DNA of 64,000 bases from Kineosporia mesophila (GTDB taxonomy: Bacteria; Actinomycetota; Actinomycetes; Actinomycetales; Kineosporiaceae). Made by a program: the position numbers and the translations under genes. The DNA lies in the NCBI RefSeq assembly GCF_021129235.1, contig NZ_JAJOMA010000014.1, positions 1 through 64,000 on the forward strand, read 5' to 3'. The first letter of the stretch is position 1, and every line of letters starts with the position of its first letter. Positions 59,690-64,000 of this stretch are shown piece by piece. The notes beneath the pieces were generated by a model, which saw nothing but the letters and a program-made list of their open reading frames with translations, ran no database searches and had not been told where the DNA came from.

Positions 59690-60393
59690 TCGCGCTCGTC
59701 CTCACGCTGATCATCCGCCGGGAGAACCCCTTGTCCCCACGCCCAGGCAGTACCGAGACCCCCACGACGGGCCCGGGCACCCTCTACGAGATCGTGCGGT
59801 CCGACATCCTGGCCGGTGAGTTCGGCGCCACCGCACTGTTGCAGGAACTACCGCTGGCCGAGCGATACGGCGTCTCCCGCACCCCCGTGCGCGAGGCCCT
59901 GGCCCGCCTGGAGCACGAGGGCCTGGTCGAGAAGGCCGGGCGCGGGCACCGGGTGCGTTCGGGCACCGCCGAAGACGTGCTCGAGGTCTACGAGGCGCGC
60001 ATCGTGCTGGAGGGTCAGGCCGCCGCCGGCGCCGCCGAACGCCGCGGCGAACTGGATCTGGCCCGGCTGCGGCACCTGCACGAGACCGTCCTGACCGGGG
60101 AGACCCGTAACGACGCCGAGCGCAGCGCCCACTCGGCCTGGCACGCGACCATCTGGCGGGCCTCGCACAACCGCACGATCGAGACCCTGCTGCACCGGCT
60201 CACCGCCCAGCTGCGCATCTACGACCGCGGCACCCAGGAGACCCCCCACGACCTGGAACAGACCCGCGCCGAGCACGAGAGCATCCTGGCTGCCATCACC
60301 GACCGCCACCCGGAAGCCGCGCGCGGCGCGATGATCGATCACCTGACCCGGGCCCGCGAGGTCCGCCTGCACCGGTTCGGGAGCGAGGCGTGA
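59686..60393 (+). CDS. GntR-family regulator (FCD type)
   Basis: 235 residues from the ATG at 59686. A TTG at 59731 with GGGAG seven bases upstream would give a more usual 220-residue protein and is a serious alternative. Winged helix: TLYEIVRSDILAGEFGATALLQELPLAERYGVSRTPVREALARLEHEGLV. FCD ligand domain with HSAWHATIWRASHNRTIETLL. Divergent to the kinase-SBP operon and overlapping the following LLM gene, so it probably regulates both. Confidence 0.85.
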   Translation: MLALVLTLIIRRENPLSPRPGSTETPTTGPGTLYEIVRSDILAGEFGATALLQELPLAERYGVSRTPVREALARLEHEGLVEKAGRGHRVRSGTAEDVLEVYEARIVLEGQAAAGAAERRGELDLARLRHLHETVLTGETRNDAERSAHSAWHATIWRASHNRTIETLLHRLTAQLRIYDRGTQETPHDLEQTRAEHESILAAITDRHPEAARGAMIDHLTRAREVRLHRFGSEA

Positions 60394-61436
60394 CCACCAC
60401 CGGACTGGTGCTCCCGGTACGCCACCGGCCGGTCAGCTACGGGTACGACGCGATCCTGCGCCTGGCCGAGTACGCCGACGCCCACGACGGCTGGGACACA
60501 CTGTGGGTCGCCGACTCGATCATGGCCCTGCCCTTCCTCGACTCCGGGGTGCTGCTGGCCGCGCTCGCCGCCCGCACCCGCCGCGCGCGGCTCGGGATCG
60601 GCTGCATGGCCTCGCTGGGTTTCCGGCACCCGGTCACGGTGGCCCGGCAGTGGGCCGACCTGGACGCGCTGTCCGGCGGCCGGATGCTGCTGGCCGCCTG
60701 CCCGGGCAACGGCACCGGCACCGCGGTCGAGAACGAGCTGCGCACGTTCGGCCTGGACTACCGCGAGAAGGTCGCCCGGTTCGAGGAGGCCGTAGCTTTC
60801 CTGCGGGAGGTCAGCACCGGTGCGACCTCGTTCCAGGGGCCCTTCACCCAGGTCGAGAACCTCGACCTGGGTGAAGGTTTCGTGCAGCGACCACTCCCGG
60901 TCTGGGTCGCGGCCAACCCCTCGCCGCGCGCCGGGCAGGCCACGGTCGACCGCCTGCTGGGCCGGGTGGCCCGTCTCGGCGACGGCTGGATGACCTTCAA
61001 CGTGACTCCCTCCCAACTGCGCACGCGCGTGGACCGTCTGTACGAACTGCGCGCCCAGGTGCGTCCCGAAGAGACCGGGCCGCTCGAGGTCTGCGTCTTC
61101 CTCAACACCAATGTCGGGCTCGATCCCGCCACGGTGCTTGAGGACGCGCGCGAGCGCTGGTTCCAGACCGCACCTCGCGGGGTGTCGGTGGAAGACCTGG
61201 ACGGCATCGCGGCCATCGGCTCGCCCGAGCAGGCGGCCGACCTGATCGGCCGCCTCTCCGAGGCCGGCGCCACCCACCTGGCCATCGAGCCGCTGAGCAC
61301 CGACGTCCCCGCCCAGGTCGAAGCCCTCACCGAGCTGTTACTCCCCCGCCTGCCCCGGGGAATGTCTGCAGGATCACGACCGGATGGCGCGGTCGCGCCC
61401 CCACCCCCTCGCCACCCCGCCCACCTACGTCCGTGA
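60390..61436 (+). CDS. LLM-class oxidoreductase
   Basis: 348 residues, GTG overlapping the gntR stop. LLM core: GWDTLWVADSIMALPFLDSGVLLAALAARTRRARLGIGCMASLGFRHPVTVARQWADLDALSGGRMLLAACPGNG, and LPVWVAANPSPRAG. The FMN or F420 preference cannot be told from sequence. The last 30 or so residues (PRGMSAGSRPDGAVAPPP and on) come from palindrome-element sequence plus a Pro-rich stretch and look added to the natural end at LLLPRL. Stop overlaps the rhodanese GTG. Confidence 0.85.
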   Translation: MTTTGLVLPVRHRPVSYGYDAILRLAEYADAHDGWDTLWVADSIMALPFLDSGVLLAALAARTRRARLGIGCMASLGFRHPVTVARQWADLDALSGGRMLLAACPGNGTGTAVENELRTFGLDYREKVARFEEAVAFLREVSTGATSFQGPFTQVENLDLGEGFVQRPLPVWVAANPSPRAGQATVDRLLGRVARLGDGWMTFNVTPSQLRTRVDRLYELRAQVRPEETGPLEVCVFLNTNVGLDPATVLEDARERWFQTAPRGVSVEDLDGIAAIGSPEQAADLIGRLSEAGATHLAIEPLSTDVPAQVEALTELLLPRLPRGMSAGSRPDGAVAPPPPRHPAHLRP

Positions 61437-61458
61437 TCATGCCCACCTTCCCCGAAAG
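61353..61458. repeat. Junction palindrome, copy F (split halves)
   Basis: Second half CCCCGGGGAATGTCTGCAGG...ATCACGA (61353-61379) and first half CCGTGATCATGCCC...CCCCGAAAG (61431-61458) separated by 51 bases. The first half contains the LLM stop (TGA) overlapping the rhodanese GTG, as in copies A and C. Confidence 0.6.
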
Positions 61459-62329
61459 GCACCGGCCCGTGTCGTCCTCCCTCCTTCCCCCGCTCGCCTC
61501 CGCGCCCGAGGTCCACGCCGTGCTGGGTGATCCCCGCCTGCGCATCGTCGACGCCACCGGTTACCTCGACCGGCCCGCGGGTGGCGGCCCCTACACCGTG
61601 CGGTCGGGGCGGCTTGGGTACGAGGAGGAGCACCTGCCGGGGGCGGGTTTCGCCGACATCGGCGGCGACCTCTCGGTCGCCGGGGCGCCGCGGCCGTTCA
61701 CCCTGCCCGAACCCGAAGCCCTGGCGGCCACGTTCGGGGCGATCGGACTGGGATCGGGGACGCACGTGGTGATCTACGCGCGGAACTCGCCGATGTGGGC
61801 GACCCGGCTGTGGTGGCTGCTGCACTATCTGGGCCACGACGACGTCTCGGTGCTGGACGGCGGTCTGCCCGGCTGGAAGGCCGCCGGGCTGCCGGTGGAG
61901 TCGGGGCCGGTACGGTTCCCCACCGCTGTGCTGGAACCGCGCCCGCGTCACGACCTGCTGGCCACGCAGACCCAGGTGCAGGAACTGTCGGAGAACGCCG
62001 GATGCCTGGTGAACGCCCTGACCCCGGCCGTCTTCCGGGGCGAGGGCGTGACCTCGTACAGCCGCCCGGGCCGGATCCCGGGCAGTGTGAACCTGCCCTG
62101 GACCGAGCTGGTCGACGGGCAGACGCTGGTGTGGCGCGATGCCCAGACCCGGGCGGCGGCGCTGGAACCGCATCAGGACCGGCCGGTCGTGGCCTACTGC
62201 GGCGGCGGGATCTCGGCCACGGTCGACGTGTTCGGCTGGTACCTGGCCGGCCGTGACGACGTGCGCCTGTACGACGGCTCGCTGGCCGAGTGGTCGGCGC
62301 AGCCCGACCTGCCCCTCCAGCTCGGCTGA
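61433..62329 (+). CDS. Tandem-rhodanese sulfurtransferase (SseA-like)
   Basis: 298 residues from a GTG at 61433 (GTGA overlap). A GTG at 61469 with AAAGG nine bases upstream would give 286. Two rhodanese domains: the inactive first one (VLGDPRLRIVDATGYL, GYEEEHLPGAGFADI) and the active second with the catalytic Cys in VVAYCGGGISAT. It moves sulfur from thiosulfate or 3-mercaptopyruvate to cyanide or thiol acceptors. Placed after an LLM gene, it could process sulfur released by the monooxygenases. Confidence 0.88.
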   Translation: MIMPTFPERHRPVSSSLLPPLASAPEVHAVLGDPRLRIVDATGYLDRPAGGGPYTVRSGRLGYEEEHLPGAGFADIGGDLSVAGAPRPFTLPEPEALAATFGAIGLGSGTHVVIYARNSPMWATRLWWLLHYLGHDDVSVLDGGLPGWKAAGLPVESGPVRFPTAVLEPRPRHDLLATQTQVQELSENAGCLVNALTPAVFRGEGVTSYSRPGRIPGSVNLPWTELVDGQTLVWRDAQTRAAALEPHQDRPVVAYCGGGISATVDVFGWYLAGRDDVRLYDGSLAEWSAQPDLPLQLG

Positions 62330-62335
62330 CTCCGG

Positions 62336-62746
62336 ATGCGTCTTCTCGATCCGGCCATGGCGACGCCGGTGCCGTGGCGCAACGGGGCGGGCATCACCCG
62401 CGAGCTGTGGAACGATGGCCCGATCCGGATCAGCGTCGCCGACCTGACCGCGGACGCCCCCTTCTCCGAGCTGCCCGGCATCGACCGGCTGTTCGTCCTG
62501 CTGTCCGGATCCATCACCCTGGACGGCCGGGAACTCGGCCCGGGCGAACAGCTGCGGTTCGCGGGTGAGCGGCCCGTGGCCGCCGTCGTCCGTCATCCCG
62601 GTCGTGCGCTCAACCTGATGATCCGCCGGGGCCATGGTTCCGGCGACATCACTCTCACGAGGAAGGCCCCGGATGAAGCCGATTTCGTCATCCGCCTCGG
62701 TGACGACCGGTTCGCCGGGATCAGGCTGACCCCGGCGAACCGATGA
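62336..62746 (+). CDS. HutD/Ves-family cupin-like protein
   Basis: 136 residues. The HutD signature TPVPWRNGAGITRELW lies near the N-terminus, followed by LPGIDRLFVLLSGSITLDG and ALNLMIRRG. It is shorter than the usual 180-190 residues, lacking part of the middle. HutD proteins are proposed to limit histidine-utilisation flux, but no hut genes are seen here. Starts six bases after the rhodanese stop. Confidence 0.8.
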   Translation: MRLLDPAMATPVPWRNGAGITRELWNDGPIRISVADLTADAPFSELPGIDRLFVLLSGSITLDGRELGPGEQLRFAGERPVAAVVRHPGRALNLMIRRGHGSGDITLTRKAPDEADFVIRLGDDRFAGIRLTPANR

Positions 62747-62747
62747 A

Positions 62748-64000
62748 TCAGCGCCGGTAGGCCGACGCCGGGTGGGTGTCGGCCACCCGGGGTGAACCCT
62801 TGCCGCGGAAGTACTCGCGCAGGGTGTCGCCCTCGTACTCGTCCCAGACCCGTCCCCGGCGGCGCAGTTCCGGCACCACCAGGTCGACGAACTCACGGTG
62901 CCCGGTCGGCGGGATCGGGTCGGCCAGGTTGAACCCGTCGATCTCCGCAGTCTCCATCCAGGCCTCCATCTCGTCGGCCACCCGACCGGGCGACCCGACG
63001 AACAGCGGCCCGCCGCCACCGACCCCGACGAACTCGGCCAGGGTGCGGGGCGTCCAGGTGCGGTCGGGGTCCATCGTGGTGAAAACGTCGACCAGCCCGC
63101 GGATTCCCTCGGTCTCGGAGTGCGCGAGCGGGGTGTCCGGGTCCAGCCCGGACAGGTCGATGTGCAGCAGCGCGCTCCAGCGGGCCAGACTGCCCTCCAG
63201 CGAGGTGTAGCTCTGCAGGTCGGCCAGGCGCTCGCGGGCGGCCTCGTCGGTGGCGCCGGTCACCACCGTGGCGATCGCGAAGATCTTCAGGTCGTGCGGA
63301 TCGCGCCCCTGGGCCTTCGCCTGCGCCCGGAAGCGGCGGGAGAGGTCCCGGGCCATCTCGGCCTTGTACGTGCTGACGAACACGCCCTCGGCGTGCTTGC
63401 CCGCAAAAGCGCTGCCCGACGGTGAGCTTCCGGCCTGGAAGATGACCGGTGTGCGCTGCACCGAGGGCTCGGACAGGGCGATGCCGGGAACGCTGAAGTA
63501 CTTTCCGCGGTGCTCGATCGGGTGCACCCTGGCCGGGTCGGCGAAGATCCCGGCGACGGCGTCGCGCACCACCGCGTCGTCCTCCCAGCTGCCCTCCCAC
63601 AGCTTGTAGACCACGTCCATGAACTCGTCCGCCATGAGATAGCGCTCGTCGTGCGGGATCTGCCGGTCCAGGCCGAGGTTGCGGGCCGCCGAGTCGAGGG
63701 CGGAGGTGACGACGTTCCAGCCGATCCGGCCGTCGGTCAGATGGTCGAGCGTGGTCATGGTGCGGGCCAGCGCGTAGGGCTGCTCGTACGTGGTCGACAC
63801 CGTCACCGCGAAGCCCAGCCGGCTCGTGGCGGCGGCCATCGCCGGGATCACCAGCAGCGGGTTGCCCGTGGGCGTCTGGATCCCGTCGCGCAGGGCGGCG
63901 TCGACGCGGCCCTGGTAGACCTCGAGCGGGCCGAGCGCGTCAGCGACGAAGAGGGAGTCGAACCCGCCGCACTCGAGGATCTGGGCGGTCTCCACCCAGT
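62748..64000 (-). CDS. NtaA-type flavin monooxygenase (LLM), 5' end beyond edge
   Basis: The frame runs through the right edge (about 417 residues visible); family members have about 30 more N-terminal residues, so the start lies outside. Signatures: VETAQILECGGFDSLFVADALGPLEVY, RLGFAVTVSTTYEQPYALARTMTTLDHLTDGRIGWNVVTSALDSAARNLG, QRTPVIFQAGSSPSGSAFAGKHAEGVF. Convergent with the HutD gene. Twelfth LLM of the island. Confidence 0.88.
   Translation of the reverse strand, partial: WVETAQILECGGFDSLFVADALGPLEVYQGRVDAALRDGIQTPTGNPLLVIPAMAAATSRLGFAVTVSTTYEQPYALARTMTTLDHLTDGRIGWNVVTSALDSAARNLGLDRQIPHDERYLMADEFMDVVYKLWEGSWEDDAVVRDAVAGIFADPARVHPIEHRGKYFSVPGIALSEPSVQRTPVIFQAGSSPSGSAFAGKHAEGVFVSTYKAEMARDLSRRFRAQAKAQGRDPHDLKIFAIATVVTGATDEAARERLADLQSYTSLEGSLARWSALLHIDLSGLDPDTPLAHSETEGIRGLVDVFTTMDPDRTWTPRTLAEFVGVGGGGPLFVGSPGRVADEMEAWMETAEIDGFNLADPIPPTGHREFVDLVVPELRRRGRVWDEYEGDTLREYFRGKGSPRVADTHPASAYRR

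Noticed and set aside
1-64000. CRISPR arrays, tRNA/rRNA genes, insertion sequences, prophage
   Set aside because: I looked for regular spacer-repeat arrays, cloverleaf sequences and transposase or integrase motifs and saw none. This is by eye; tRNAscan-SE, Infernal and ISfinder searches would settle it.

Overview
This window is about 64 kb of very GC-rich DNA with strongly GC3-biased codon use, many GTG starts and tight GTGA/ATGA stop-start overlaps. Together with TetR, LuxR and GntR regulators, MMPL transporters and NtaA/SsuD-type monooxygenases, this points to an actinobacterial chromosome. I cannot name the genus. I saw no rRNA, tRNA, CRISPR array, transposase or phage gene.

Left edge to 11.9 kb: a natural-product locus of the thiazole/oxazole-modified peptide (TOMM) type. 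On the minus strand, in transcription order, are a ThiF-like leader-binding F protein, a SagB-type azoline dehydrogenase, a fused ThiF-YcaO cyclodehydratase, an unrecognised 257-residue protein and an M16 zinc peptidase cut by the left edge. No precursor peptide is visible. Divergent to it are a TetR regulator, an MFS pump and an MMPL/RND-type transporter, plausibly for export and self-resistance. An almost perfect AcrR-type operator sits at the TetR start. A LuxR-type regulator follows.

12.0-19.8 kb: six overlapping minus-strand genes that look like an undescribed lipid-type pathway. They are an ABC1/UbiB kinase fused to a class III aminotransferase, a KAS III-like synthase, an acyl carrier protein, a D-aminoacylase-like amidohydrolase, an NAD-dependent epimerase/reductase and a cyclopropane-fatty-acid-synthase-like methyltransferase. 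Next come a broken TctC-type binding-protein gene and a UspA protein, probably the remnant of a tripartite tricarboxylate transporter locus, and then a MerR regulator.

21.4-64 kb: an organosulfur and xenobiotic scavenging island. It holds twelve luciferase-like flavin monooxygenases (LLMs, mostly NtaA/DszA-like, one SsuD), an FAD aromatic monooxygenase, two oligopeptide/nickel-type ABC importers, two sulfonate/thiamine-precursor-type ABC importers, ThiM, rhodanese, cupin, DUF1684 and HutD proteins, a P-loop kinase, and LysR, GntR (two) and TetR regulators. At least two operons begin with short Cys-containing leader peptides of the actinobacterial attenuator type, which suggests control by cysteine supply. 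A family of about 48-bp palindromes occurs only at gene junctions of this island, and in two cases it supplies the stop codon, Shine-Dalgarno sequence and start codon of adjacent genes. Within the island lies a glycosyltransferase with most of its middle deleted, behind a palindrome that closely resembles the rifamycin-associated element. No flavin reductase is visible, so reduced flavin must come from elsewhere in the genome.
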